Shown here one piece after another: positions 8,983 to 17,767 of a stretch of 60,575 bases of DNA. Each line of letters opens with the position of its first letter. The stretch's first letter is position 1. The notes under the pieces are model-generated. The model searched no databases. It was not told the origin of the DNA and was given only the letters and a program-made list of their open reading frames with translations. Made by a program: the position numbers and the translations under genes. The stretch is from Bacteroidales bacterium UBA1205 (GTDB lineage: Bacteria > Bacteroidota > Bacteroidia > Bacteroidales > WCHB1-69), in NCBI GenBank assembly GCA_002309615.1, contig DBXT01000045.1, positions 1 through 60,575 on the forward strand. Direction: 5' to 3'.

Positions 8983-10299
8983 CTATTTAGCTATCGGGTG
9001 ATTTTGTTTGAATTTTTCCAAACGTGTTTTTAATGCAGGAAATTGATTCCGATTAACTAATGATACGCAGGCTCTTAATCCGTATCTTGTACTTCCGGTA
9101 GTAGATAATGAGATGGCACTGATACCATAATACAATAATTCTTCTATCAGTTCTTCACCTGTAAATCCGGGGTAGGAGATAGTAAAATAAAAACCATCCG
9201 ATACATCTTGGTCTTCATCTTTGTCATATACTATATTAAAGCCGTTTTCGGTAAATAATTGTTTCATGATATGAGCTTTTTCCGCATATTCACGAATATC
9301 GTTAATGAAATTATAGGTACCGTCATTGCAGGCTTTCAATATGGCTGCCATGGCATATTGAGTGGAATGAGAAGTGCCGGAACTTAAGGCATAGATGGAG
9401 CCGTATACTATAGCTCTTGCTAAATTGTCAGTGCCGAAATTTTCTTTTAAAGCAGGATAATGTCCTTGGAATAATTTATCGGATATCACCATTACGCCCA
9501 AACGTTCACCTGCATAACTGAATGCTTTGGAACTGGATAAAAGTAAAACGTAATTGTCGGTGTATTTAGCTACCGTGGCTTGATATGGAGGTTGGCCCGG
9601 AACAGAAATATCTTTACGAAGGTCCATTCCGAAATAAGCTAAATCTTCAACTATTACCACATCGTATTTATTAGCCAATTCACCTATTATCTGCAATTCG
9701 TTTTCGGTAAGACATATCCAAGAAGGATTGTTAGGATTGGAATATACTATGGAATGAATATTACCTTTGGAAAGGTATGATTCTAATTTATCTCTTAATT
9801 TATCGCCTCTATAGTCATATACATCAAAGGTTTCGTATTTGGCTCCCATAATACGATGCTGTTGTTTTTGTACCGGGAATCCGGGGTCGATAAATAGGGT
9901 GGTGTCTTTAGTGGCATGCAAATGTTTGAATGTCATGAATACGGCATAACTTGCTTGCATAGAACCTACAGTAGGAATACAACTGGAGGCGGGAACATCT
10001 AAGTTTAAAAAGTTTTTACAAAAACGAGACATCTCGTTTTTCAATGCAGGAATACCTTCTATATCAGGATAGATAGCGGCAACCCCTTTTTGCAATGCTT
10101 CTATTTGGGCTTTTACTCCTACCGCTGCAGGCGGTAATCCGGGAATACCCATTTCCATTCTAACAAATTTTTCACCGCTGGCTTCTTCTATTTCATTAAT
10201 CAAACGTTTAACTTCACGAATAGATGCCTTGCCGACATTTTCTAATCCGCTTTCTTTAATCTTTTGTTTTACAATATCATATTTTATGGGTGTATCCAT
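8983..10299 (-). CDS. PLP-dependent class I/II aminotransferase
   Basis: Fold-type I aminotransferase of 438 residues. Visible elements: GIPGLPP near residue 52, the cofactor/substrate motif VYSNPNNPSW near 188, VIVEDLAYFGMD with the conserved Asp and Tyr near 217, the Schiff-base lysine in SSSKAFSYAGERLGVM (about Lys258), and a C-terminal arginine in TRYGLRAC that probably binds the alpha-carboxylate. It is probably an amino-acid/2-oxo-acid aminotransferase of the aspartate-aminotransferase-like group. The specific amino acid cannot be assigned. It is monocistronic, with its own -7 element about 48 bases upstream and a shared terminator downstream. Confidence 0.85.
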   Translation of the reverse strand: MDTPIKYDIVKQKIKESGLENVGKASIREVKRLINEIEEASGEKFVRMEMGIPGLPPAAVGVKAQIEALQKGVAAIYPDIEGIPALKNEMSRFCKNFLNLDVPASSCIPTVGSMQASYAVFMTFKHLHATKDTTLFIDPGFPVQKQQHRIMGAKYETFDVYDYRGDKLRDKLESYLSKGNIHSIVYSNPNNPSWICLTENELQIIGELANKYDVVIVEDLAYFGMDLRKDISVPGQPPYQATVAKYTDNYVLLLSSSKAFSYAGERLGVMVISDKLFQGHYPALKENFGTDNLARAIVYGSIYALSSGTSHSTQYAMAAILKACNDGTYNFINDIREYAEKAHIMKQLFTENGFNIVYDKDEDQDVSDGFYFTISYPGFTGEELIEELLYYGISAISLSTTGSTRYGLRACVSLVNRNQFPALKTRLEKFKQNHPIAK

Positions 10300-10346
10300 A
10301 TTGATTTAAAAAATATTATGTTTTACAAAGTAAATTTTAATTTTTA

Positions 10347-10354
10347 CAAAGGTA
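10347..10354 (-). promoter_or_regulatory. -7 element TACCTTTG for the aminotransferase
   Basis: Exact TAnnTTTG on the minus strand, about 48 bases before the aminotransferase start and continuing as TA (TTTGTA). Confidence 0.65.
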
Positions 10355-10480
10355 TAAAAAATACCAATATCAAACCACTTTTTATCGTTTTTTATTTGCT
10401 CGGAATAATGCATTGGTCTATAAGAATTTTCTTCGTGATTAGTTTTTAATGATATCTATTAGAGATATTTGTTTTTTTAC

Positions 10481-10488
10481 TATCTTTG
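10481..10488 (+). promoter_or_regulatory. -7 element TATCTTTG for the 10557 lipoprotein operon
   Basis: Exact match to TAnnTTTG followed by CC, 68 bases before the first ATG of the lipoprotein gene. It predicts a leader of roughly 60 bases. Confidence 0.65.
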
Positions 10489-10556
10489 CCAAAATGTTTT
10501 ATAGATATAGATATGGTTTTAACTGTATGTATATCAATATTTTATAACTTTATTGG

Positions 10557-11624
10557 ATGATGGAATTTCGGAAAAATCAAAGAAAAAAATGCGAAATAGT
10601 TCTAATTTTGCTTTCAGTATTGACAATTATGGCTTGTCAAAAACCGTTTTCCATTAACGCAGAATACGAAGATATTCCTATAGTATATGCGGTGTTTAAC
10701 ATATCGGACAGTACACATTATATTAAGGTGTATAAATCGTTTTTAACAGATGGAAATGTGAAAGAAGAGGCTCAAAAATTGAGTAGTATTTCATATATAG
10801 ACAGCATAGATGTGTATGTTGAGGAATATAATTCAATTACTCATAAATTGTTGCGTGTTGTTAATTTTGATACCACTACAGCCATTCCAAAAGATTCGGG
10901 TTATTTTTTGTATCCCACCCAAATTTTATATAAAGGAAACATATCTTTAAACAAAAATAATTATTATAAGGTAAAAATATACAATCCATATACCGACAAA
11001 ATGGTGGAAGGAGAGGTGAGTGTGGTGGATACGGTAAATTTATTATATCCCAAACGCAATATTAATCCCCCTATTTTATTGTCCTTGCCTTATAACACCG
11101 ATATGTATGTTGAATACACAACAGCTCCCAATGCTTATATGTATTTTGTTAAAGTGTATTATTATTATACTCAAATAATGCTGGACAGTACCATGCAGAG
11201 TAAAGGCCCTATAGTATGGGATTTGGGCAGTGTAGACGGTACGGTATCTTTAAAAACATTGAAAACAAATTATGTAAAATCGGATATGTTTTTCCGAAAT
11301 ATAGCTAATAATATAAAAGATGACTCATTAGTGGCAAAACGTTATACCGATTCGCTAATTATAGAAATCACCTCCATGAGTGAAAGTATTTATAAATATG
11401 TTTTAGCCAATAAGCCGTCTTCAAGTATCAATCAAGAAAAAGGAATATATACTAATTTGCAGGCATATAATGTTAACACCAATGAAAAACATACTGTATA
11501 TGGTATAGTAGGTGCAAAAAGTATTACACGTTTTTATTACAACGATTTGGCTACACCCGGTTCACGCGATAGCCTGTTCTATGGAGCTCACACCAAACAT
11601 TTAAGATTTACAGATATACATTAA
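10557..11624 (+). CDS. Lipoprotein of unknown function
   Basis: Predicted lipoprotein of 355 residues. A basic N-terminus and hydrophobic segment end in the lipobox MAC, with lipidated Cys27. The mature part begins with KPFSINAEYEDIPIVYAVFN and is rich in beta-strand and tyrosine, as in extracytoplasmic beta-sandwich proteins. I recognise the opening pattern (plug-like segment then YAVFNISDSTHYIKVYKSF) from uncharacterised Bacteroidales lipoproteins and cannot assign a role. A DUF4249-type outer-membrane lipoprotein is a possible but unproven relative. It is followed after 1 base by a membrane-anchored degenerate M23 protein, so the pair is probably cotranslated and may work together at the envelope. 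Confidence 0.75.
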   Translation: MMEFRKNQRKKCEIVLILLSVLTIMACQKPFSINAEYEDIPIVYAVFNISDSTHYIKVYKSFLTDGNVKEEAQKLSSISYIDSIDVYVEEYNSITHKLLRVVNFDTTTAIPKDSGYFLYPTQILYKGNISLNKNNYYKVKIYNPYTDKMVEGEVSVVDTVNLLYPKRNINPPILLSLPYNTDMYVEYTTAPNAYMYFVKVYYYYTQIMLDSTMQSKGPIVWDLGSVDGTVSLKTLKTNYVKSDMFFRNIANNIKDDSLVAKRYTDSLIIEITSMSESIYKYVLANKPSSSINQEKGIYTNLQAYNVNTNEKHTVYGIVGAKSITRFYYNDLATPGSRDSLFYGAHTKHLRFTDIH

Positions 11625-11625
11625 C

Positions 11626-12459
11626 ATGACCAATAGTTTGGGAAATAAGTTTAAAGAAAAGTATCGTTTAGTGATATCGGATAGCGAGAGCTTTGAAGAA
11701 CGTATATCGTTTCGTTTTACGCTTGTTTCATTGGTTGTGACTTTGATTTTGTCTATGTTGGTGCTGATAGTGCTAACCTCAGTGATAATAGCTTTTACCC
11801 CATTGAGAGAATATATTCCGGGTTATGGTAGTGCCAAAGAAAGAGATCAAATATGGATGCTGACTCAAAAAGTGGATTCATTGGAAATGATATATGAGCA
11901 GAATGCAGCCATAGAAAAAAGTATAAGAGCAATAGTGTTGGGAGAATATGAGCAAATGTCTGCAGAAAGTGATACTATATCGGAAAATGTAATCAAAGAC
12001 ACCGTGATGTTGTTTACCAAAATGGATAGTATTTTACTTAAAGTTAAAACGCTCAACGGAAATAAGAATATAGCGAAGAATACGGACATTCAAAAAGTAA
12101 AGCCACAAGGTACAACCTATGCTTATATGTTTTCACCGATAGTGGGTTTTATTCAGCAGATAACCCCCACAGCAAACGGCGGAATAGATTTGCAATGCGG
12201 TCATTTGAGTAATGTGTGTGCCGTGAATGCCGGCACGGTGGTATTAGCCGATAAATCAGGAAATAATAATGTATGTGTGATACTTCATCCTGATAATATA
12301 GTGTCGGTATATCGCATGCCTTCAAGGTTAAATGTGTATGTAGGGCAAGCGGTGAAAGCCAAACAAGTGCTATCGGTGTCTGATGAAGAACAAATAGTAC
12401 ATTTTGAATTATGGGTGAACGGAAATATGGTAAATCCAAAAGAATATATAATGTTTTAA
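11626..12459 (+). CDS. Membrane-anchored M23/LytM-like protein, probably catalytically dead
   Basis: 277 residues: a short cytoplasmic tail, one transmembrane helix (about 36-62), a helical or coiled segment (about 75-145), then a C-terminal LytM/M23 fold. The fold is recognisable from GGIDLQ, AVNAGTVVLADKSGNN, VGQAVKAKQVL and VHFELWVNGNMVNP. Two conserved positions are changed. The first zinc histidine of HxxxD is Asn184 (Asp188 is kept), and the first histidine of the HxH motif is Ile257 (His259 is kept). By analogy with EnvC and NlpD it may bind or regulate a wall hydrolase rather than cut peptidoglycan. It lies between the lipoprotein and the RluA synthase in a tight operon. Confidence 0.8.
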   Translation: MTNSLGNKFKEKYRLVISDSESFEERISFRFTLVSLVVTLILSMLVLIVLTSVIIAFTPLREYIPGYGSAKERDQIWMLTQKVDSLEMIYEQNAAIEKSIRAIVLGEYEQMSAESDTISENVIKDTVMLFTKMDSILLKVKTLNGNKNIAKNTDIQKVKPQGTTYAYMFSPIVGFIQQITPTANGGIDLQCGHLSNVCAVNAGTVVLADKSGNNNVCVILHPDNIVSVYRMPSRLNVYVGQAVKAKQVLSVSDEEQIVHFELWVNGNMVNPKEYIMF

Positions 12460-12466
12460 TATTATT

Positions 12467-13183
12467 ATGGCAGATTTAAAAGATAATTTAAGGGTAATTT
12501 ACGAAGATAATCATCTGATAGCTATTAATAAAAGAAGTGGAGATATAGTACAATCGGATAAAACAGGCGATGAACCTCTTCCTGAAAAAATAAAGGAATA
12601 TATACGTCAAGAGTATAATAAAGCGGGTAATGTATTTTGCGGTGTAATTCATCGATTGGATCGTCCTGTGAGCGGAGTGGTGGTGTTTGCAAAAACCTCC
12701 AAAGCATTAGCTCGCATGAATCAATTGGTGCATGATAGGCAGATGAAGAAAATATATTGGGCTATAGTTAAAAATGTTCCTGAAAAAACAGAAGATACAC
12801 TCATTCATTATTTGTACAGAGATGAGCGTGCCAATAAGACTTTGGTATCTTTTACACCTAAAGACGGATATTTAAAAGCCGAATTGAAATACAAATTGGT
12901 AGCCTCATCGGATATTTATCATTTATTGGAAGTGGAACTTATTACAGGAAGGCATCATCAAATACGCTCGCAATTGGCAGCTATCGGTTCTCCTATACGC
13001 GGAGATTTAAAATACGGATTTCCGCGTTCGTGTGCAGATGCTTCTATAGGATTACATGCCAGAAGCGTATCGTTTATTCATCCGGTGAGTTTGCAAACGG
13101 TGGAAATAGTGGCAGCTCCGCCCAAAGATAAATTATGGAACCACTTTTGTGAAATCATGAATGTTGTTCCTTGTTCAAAATAA
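12467..13183 (+). CDS. RluA family RNA pseudouridine synthase
   Basis: 238-residue pseudouridine synthase that isomerises uridine in rRNA or tRNA. The catalytic motif HRLDRPVSGVVVFAKT near residue 65 contains the active-site aspartate. Other family motifs are VIYEDNHLIAINKRSGDIVQ at the N-terminus and ELITGRHHQIRSQLAAIGSPIRGD. No N-terminal S4 domain is present, so it is closer to the short RluA/TruC-like enzymes than to RluC/RluD. The target site is unknown. Its last 29 bases overlap the 3' end of the convergent DAHP synthase gene, with no terminator between them. Confidence 0.9.
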   Translation: MADLKDNLRVIYEDNHLIAINKRSGDIVQSDKTGDEPLPEKIKEYIRQEYNKAGNVFCGVIHRLDRPVSGVVVFAKTSKALARMNQLVHDRQMKKIYWAIVKNVPEKTEDTLIHYLYRDERANKTLVSFTPKDGYLKAELKYKLVASSDIYHLLEVELITGRHHQIRSQLAAIGSPIRGDLKYGFPRSCADASIGLHARSVSFIHPVSLQTVEIVAAPPKDKLWNHFCEIMNVVPCSK

Positions 13184-14231
13184 CAATATTTTGTTGTGTT
13201 TCAATTGCAGACTCGTGAATGCATTGAAATATATTTTCTATCAGACGAGGGTCTATATTGAGTTGCCGGGCTTTTTGCAGGCTGTCGTCTAAAACTTTTT
13301 GCCACCTGTCTATTTGTAATATAGGCAGGTGTTTTTCTTTTTTATATAAGGCTATCTGTTTAACTATATCTATTCTCTTGCCGATAAGTGCAATTAATTC
13401 GTTGTCAATTTCATCTATCGCCATGCGATATTGTGTTAGAGAATTGTTGTTGATATCTTGTTGTTGTGGAAATATTACATTGTTCAACATAGCAATATAG
13501 TCGTCCACGGAGAGTTGTTGGTGCTTATCGCTAAGGGCATGCTTCGGATTGCAATGCGTCTCTATCATTAGTCCGTCTACGTTTAAATACAATGCTTTTT
13601 GTACCAGTTGCGGAATTAATGCTGCTTGTCCTGCAATGTGGCTGGGGTCAAAAATGATAGGTATGTCTTTGTGCTTTTGTTTGAATTCAATCAGATGCAA
13701 CCACAAAGGGTCGTTACGATATATTTGTATTTTTTCAGAATATCCGCCACGGTATACGGCTGCCATTTTTTGTATGCCGACTTTGTAGAAGCGTTCAAAA
13801 TTTCCATACCAAAGATTAGTATCCATGGCGATAGGATTTTTTATCATAATTGCTATGTCGGTACCTTTTGCCGCTTGGGCAATTTCTTGTACGTCAAAAG
13901 GATTTACACTGGTACGTGCTCCAATCCAAAAGTAGGATATGCCGGCTTTAAGAGCAAGTTCCAAATGTTGCGGAGTGGCTATTTCTATGCAACAAGGCAA
14001 GTGATATATATCTTGCACTTTTTGCAACCAAGGTAGAGCAGTAGCACCTATTCCTTCAAAGGTGTTGGGGGAGGAACGCGGTTTCCAAATGCCACATCTA
14101 AACAAATGTACATATTTTGTTCGCGATAGTTGCTGGGCTGTAGTGAGTACTTGTTCTTCCGATTCGGCGCTGCAAGGTCCGGCAATAAATAAAGAGCGGG
14201 AGCCGGTATCAAAAATAGGTGTTAATTGCAT
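13155..14231 (-). CDS. Bifunctional DAHP synthase / chorismate mutase
   Basis: Combines the first step of the shikimate pathway (PEP plus erythrose-4-phosphate to DAHP) with the chorismate-to-prephenate step. Residues about 1-260 form the type I-beta, KDO8P-synthase-like DAHP synthase barrel: FIAGPCSAESEEQV, FRCGIWKPRSSPNTFEGIG, WIGARTSVNPFDVQE, MIKNPIAMD and FDPSHIAGQ. Residues about 265-358 form an AroQ-type helical chorismate mutase (RMAIDEIDNELIALIGKRIDIVKQIA). The mutase is C-terminal, as I expect for Bacteroidota, whereas in Bacillus it is N-terminal. The mutase domain may also carry feedback regulation. The stop lies within the end of the rluA-like gene on the other strand. Confidence 0.93.
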   Translation of the reverse strand: MQLTPIFDTGSRSLFIAGPCSAESEEQVLTTAQQLSRTKYVHLFRCGIWKPRSSPNTFEGIGATALPWLQKVQDIYHLPCCIEIATPQHLELALKAGISYFWIGARTSVNPFDVQEIAQAAKGTDIAIMIKNPIAMDTNLWYGNFERFYKVGIQKMAAVYRGGYSEKIQIYRNDPLWLHLIEFKQKHKDIPIIFDPSHIAGQAALIPQLVQKALYLNVDGLMIETHCNPKHALSDKHQQLSVDDYIAMLNNVIFPQQQDINNNSLTQYRMAIDEIDNELIALIGKRIDIVKQIALYKKEKHLPILQIDRWQKVLDDSLQKARQLNIDPRLIENIFQCIHESAIETQQNIVILNKEQHS

Positions 14232-14232
14232 A

Positions 14233-14979
14233 TTATTGTTTATAATCCGAAAGAGATATTTCTCTTATGAAACCATTATAAATATAAAACACGCCGTTTT
14301 TTGCTTTACTTTCCGTGTGTATTATTTTTTGTGATATTAAACCTATGTAAGGAGCATACACCTCTTGTTCTGAATCGGCATTGATTAAACTGGCAAACTG
14401 ATGCAGATTGATGGTTATACAATCGTGGAAAGTTTTATCATTAAGGTTGATATCGGTTTTATAGTGAGCAATAAAGGCATCGGTGTTTTTAACATTATTG
14501 TTGATAATGTTTGTAGTGGCATAATGAGTTTGGTAAAATAATGCAGAATCTATGGCATTATATTCATTCCAATGAGATGATGCGGATAATGGAAATGCCA
14601 TTTTGCAATATATCAGGTTTTCATCATTTAGTAATAATTTTTTTTGACTTTTAATAATGGATTTAGAACCTTGCATTTGCCAAGGGTCATTATCATTCAT
14701 TCGTTTGAAATATTCTATTCTGTATATGGTGTCTTTTGCAGAAACGGATAGCACGGATTCTATGCTGTCTTTTATTTGATAATGCAATGTATCAATGGTG
14801 TTGTGAAAGTCGTCCCATATTATTTCATCTACATTGTAAACATGCCAGAATCCGACCTCTAAAGGGTAATATTCATATCCGTAATCTATAACGGGAGTTT
14901 CGGGCATGTTTTGTTTGCAACCTTGTAATAAGCAGAGTGTGATGAGTAGTCCCGATAGATATTTTATATATGACATCAT
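14233..14979 (-). CDS. Lipoprotein of unknown function
   Basis: 248-residue predicted lipoprotein with lipobox LLQGC (Cys21). The mature protein starts with PVIDYGYEYYPLEVGFWHVYNVDEI, a pattern I have seen in uncharacterised Bacteroidales lipoproteins. The rest alternates short charged and aromatic strands without a known motif. It lies 1 base upstream of the DAHP synthase start and 33 bases after the MORN-repeat gene, so the three genes look like one operon from the promoter at 16130-16137. The metabolic gene at the end of an envelope operon is probably just cotranscribed. No function can be assigned. Confidence 0.75.
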   Translation of the reverse strand: MMSYIKYLSGLLITLCLLQGCKQNMPETPVIDYGYEYYPLEVGFWHVYNVDEIIWDDFHNTIDTLHYQIKDSIESVLSVSAKDTIYRIEYFKRMNDNDPWQMQGSKSIIKSQKKLLLNDENLIYCKMAFPLSASSHWNEYNAIDSALFYQTHYATTNIINNNVKNTDAFIAHYKTDINLNDKTFHDCITINLHQFASLINADSEQEVYAPYIGLISQKIIHTESKAKNGVFYIYNGFIREISLSDYKQ

Positions 14980-15012
14980 TATATCAAAGTTTGTGATTTT
15001 AATAAATACATA

Positions 15013-16080
15013 TTAGTCGTTGTCCGACGGTTCATTGGTGTTTAACAAGGATTTGAGTGATTCATAATAATTTCCCGATGCTATTACTTCAAACGGAGGT
15101 GTGGGGCGAAGGGTAACAACGGCTTCGGGATTACCGTCTTCATCCTTGCTGTATACCACTTTTCGAATAGCATTGTAGGAAGAAAGAACATTGTCGTTGA
15201 TGAAAATTAAAATTTCAACACTGGCGTTTGATGCTATGTCGTTTAATGTGGTATTGATAATTTTTATGGTTTTATTATTATTCAATCGCAAATATATATC
15301 ATCACCTTGATAGTATAGATATGCTATTTGAGAGGCATCAATTTGCAGCCATTGAGCTGGAGTGGCAAATCCCAATATGGTGCGAACGGGAAATCCCTTT
15401 TCCAAGGTCTCTATTTTGAGTATGTTGCCGTCTTCGTTGTAGCGGGTCCATGTGCCGCTTTTAATATTGTTGGTGTATTGCCCTTGATTCCATATTTTAC
15501 CGTCGGGATAATAACAAACAAAACTTCCGTGCATTTTGCCGTTTTCGTAATTCATGGATATTCTGTTTTGTCCGGTGGTGTAATAGGTTTTATATATACC
15601 GTGCATTTTCCCCATTTTCCAATTTATCTCTTCTAATAACGTGCCATCGGTAGAGGAGTATAAGGTGGAAAGCCCGTTTTTGAGACCCTTATTCCAATTT
15701 TCCTCCGAAATAAGGATGCCTTTATTGCTAAAATATTGCCATTTACCGTTTTTCTTTTTGTCTATATATTCGCCTTGTGCAGCCTTCTGTCCGTTGGAAT
15801 GGTAGATAACAGCATCCACACGAGGAGAACTGGGGTAATATTTTGCTATGCTTTCTATATTACCGTTGGTATAATAATGTATAATACTACCGACGGGTTC
15901 TCCGTTGAAAAAATTTCCCTCCCATGCTAATTTTCCGTCTTTATATTGTTTCCAATAACCGTATTTCTTACCATATTTATCAGTGCGATTAAGCGTATCT
16001 GAAGCATTTTGAGCCATAGATGGTACCATTATACAGAGAAGGATAACGGGTAGTAATCGGTTTATTGGTTTCATTTTCAT
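15013..16080 (-). CDS. Secreted MORN/YwqK-like repeat protein
   Basis: 355-residue exported protein with a signal peptide ending near SMAQ. About seven tandem repeats of 20-24 residues with the MORN-like pattern (NGK..W..Y..dG.l..e..y..G...G) span roughly residues 30-230. Examples are GYWKQYKDGKLAWEGNFFNGE and HGSFVCYYPDGKIWNQGQY. A non-repetitive C-terminal domain of about 110 residues follows. Some databases label such proteins YwqK-family antitoxins, but no toxin gene is adjacent. An envelope binding or scaffold role is more likely. The start was placed at the ATG of MKMKPINR. The longer frame begins 36 bases upstream and lacks a signal-like N-terminus. Confidence 0.75.
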   Translation of the reverse strand: MKMKPINRLLPVILLCIMVPSMAQNASDTLNRTDKYGKKYGYWKQYKDGKLAWEGNFFNGEPVGSIIHYYTNGNIESIAKYYPSSPRVDAVIYHSNGQKAAQGEYIDKKKNGKWQYFSNKGILISEENWNKGLKNGLSTLYSSTDGTLLEEINWKMGKMHGIYKTYYTTGQNRISMNYENGKMHGSFVCYYPDGKIWNQGQYTNNIKSGTWTRYNEDGNILKIETLEKGFPVRTILGFATPAQWLQIDASQIAYLYYQGDDIYLRLNNNKTIKIINTTLNDIASNASVEILIFINDNVLSSYNAIRKVVYSKDEDGNPEAVVTLRPTPPFEVIASGNYYESLKSLLNTNEPSDND

Positions 16081-16129
16081 TGTGTTATAAATTATATTTT
16101 GAATATTCATTACCATATGTATATAATTA

Positions 16130-16137
16130 CAAAATTA
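16130..16137 (-). promoter_or_regulatory. -7 element TAATTTTG for the MORN/lipoprotein/DAHP operon
   Basis: Exact TAnnTTTG on the minus strand, 49 bases before the chosen start of the MORN-repeat gene, followed by TA. Confidence 0.55.
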
Positions 16138-16150
16138 CATATTTTCATAA

Positions 16151-16189
16151 TATGCGGGTGGATGCAATAATTTTTTTTTCACCTGCATA
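16151..16189. repeat. 10-bp inverted repeat between divergent genes
   Basis: TATGCGGGTG at 16151-16160 and CACCTGCATA at 16180-16189 are complementary except for one G-T pair, with a loop containing a run of nine T. It lies between the divergent MORN operon and the small-ORF/glycosyltransferase operon. It could be a regulator site or an RNA hairpin. Its position does not fit termination of either flanking gene. Confidence 0.45.
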
Positions 16190-16237
16190 ATAAAATTAAA
16201 ATAAGTTCGTTATCCAAACAAGAAAAATATTTTGCTT

Positions 16238-16393
16238 ATGAGTGATTCTACCATTTTTAAATCCAAACAACCCAAAATAAATCATGCAAGTGTGCCTTGC
16301 AAGCAAACCATTAAGAATATATTGAACTATTCCAAAGCTTTGCAGGTAAAGAGAGTGCCGTCGTATGGGACGATAATATTTATGAATAACTAA
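16238..16393 (+). CDS. Small conserved-looking protein of unknown function (51 aa)
   Basis: An ATG-initiated frame of 51 codons fills most of an otherwise empty interval. The product begins MSDSTIFKSKQPKINHAS, contains PCKQTIKNILNYSKALQVKR and ends FMNN. The core (a basic, soluble helix with TIKNILNYSKAL followed by a short strand) matches my memory of small uncharacterised Bacteroidota proteins that share a T.knIL.YSkaL pattern. That resemblance is recollection, not a search result. It ends 18 bases before the downstream membrane-protein gene and is probably cotranscribed with it. No strong -7 element was seen upstream. Confidence 0.6.
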   Translation: MSDSTIFKSKQPKINHASVPCKQTIKNILNYSKALQVKRVPSYGTIIFMNN

Positions 16394-16411
16394 TAATATA
16401 CTTACGTTCCA

Positions 16412-17767
16412 ATGTATCATCAGCTTACGTTATGGTCAATATTTGGAATACTTGGATATTTATTTTTTATATTGTCGATAGCCCTTTTTACCGTCGGCAG
16501 GAAATATGATAACAAACAATTACGATTCTATTTTATAGCAGGCTTGTTAATCAAATTGACAGCCGGAATAGCTTTCGGTGTGTTATATGAATTCCATTAT
16601 CATTGGACAGGAGATACTTTTTATTATTTTCGCAATGCCTGTCGTTTAGCTAACACATTTTATGACAGTCCGATATCCTATATTAAAATATTTTTTGATA
16701 TGGTGGACGTGTCAAATTTAAGCACAATAGATATTACTAATTATAATCCTATGCTATATTGGGATAATAGAAGCGGTATATATGCCATTCACCGGTTTGT
16801 ATCGGTATTTGCTATTGCAGGGTTTGATAATTATTATATTACATCCTTGTTGATGAATACCTTTTTATATATTATCAATTGGAAGGTATTTCGCTTTATT
16901 ATAGAGTTATTCCCCAAACAACATAAAATCGCTTTTATATCCATGATGTGTATTCCGTCGGTGCTACTGTATGGTTCCGGCATTATGAAAGATGCTTTTA
17001 CATTGTCATTTTCCGGTTTGATAATGGTAGCTATGTATAGAATCTTTTTTGAAAGGAAAATAAATTTTAAATATATATTTCTGCTTTTATTATCGTTGTA
17101 TGTGGTGTTTGAGCTTAAGCCGTATATAATATATGCTTTTGTGATTGCTATGCTGGCATGGTGGGCAATGGAATATATACAAAAAGTAAAAAATGCCGTT
17201 ATCCGTATAGTGGTTTTACCTATTATGGTTGTAGTGACTGCCATTATGTTGATGTTTTTTGTTTCTACCATGGGAAATTTAGCGGGAGGACGTTATTCAT
17301 CAATAGAAACCATGGTGGAAAGTGCATCTATGTCACAATATGATTTAAAACAAGATTACTATGAAGGACAAGCTTTTGATATAGGTACTTATAATGATGT
17401 GTCAGGAGCAATTTCATTAATTCCGTCGGCAATTATCGCAGGATTGTATCGACCGTTTTTGTGGGAGGCACATTCTTTTGCAATGGCGATTTCGGGTCTG
17501 GAAAACTTAGTGATCTTACTCTTATCTTTGTATTTATTGTTTAAAGTAGGATTAAGAAAAATAATCAGCACCATGGGGCAACAAAGGTTTTTGCTGTTTG
17601 CTTTTCTGGTGTCGTTGATATTATCGGTGGGTATAGGACTATCAACTTCCAATTTTAGTGCCGTGGTCCGTTTTAGAATACCATTAGTTCCTTATTTTGT
17701 GTTCTTTATGTTATATATCATTCAAGTGAATAGCAAAGCATATATTAAGAATCAAGAACAGATATGA
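16412..17767 (+). CDS. Polytopic membrane protein, possibly glycan polymerase or GT-C-like
   Basis: 451 residues with about ten to twelve predicted transmembrane helices. An early periplasmic loop contains HWTGDTFYYFRNACRLANTF, similar in placement to the acidic first loop of GT-C glycosyltransferases and Wzy-like polymerases. Other segments include MCIPSVLLYGSGIMKDAF and FELKPYIIYAF. The stop overlaps by 4 bases the start of a GT4 glycosyltransferase, which supports a role in surface glycan or exopolysaccharide assembly. I cannot place it in a named family. A polyprenyl-phosphate-sugar-dependent transferase is equally possible. The 51-residue ORF precedes it in the same direction. Confidence 0.75.
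   Translation: MYHQLTLWSIFGILGYLFFILSIALFTVGRKYDNKQLRFYFIAGLLIKLTAGIAFGVLYEFHYHWTGDTFYYFRNACRLANTFYDSPISYIKIFFDMVDVSNLSTIDITNYNPMLYWDNRSGIYAIHRFVSVFAIAGFDNYYITSLLMNTFLYIINWKVFRFIIELFPKQHKIAFISMMCIPSVLLYGSGIMKDAFTLSFSGLIMVAMYRIFFERKINFKYIFLLLLSLYVVFELKPYIIYAFVIAMLAWWAMEYIQKVKNAVIRIVVLPIMVVVTAIMLMFFVSTMGNLAGGRYSSIETMVESASMSQYDLKQDYYEGQAFDIGTYNDVSGAISLIPSAIIAGLYRPFLWEAHSFAMAISGLENLVILLLSLYLLFKVGLRKIISTMGQQRFLLFAFLVSLILSVGIGLSTSNFSAVVRFRIPLVPYFVFFMLYIIQVNSKAYIKNQEQI

Noticed and set aside
15013..16080. MORN-repeat protein as antitoxin of a toxin-antitoxin system
   Set aside because: The label is inherited from family names. No toxin-like gene is adjacent and the protein has a signal peptide.
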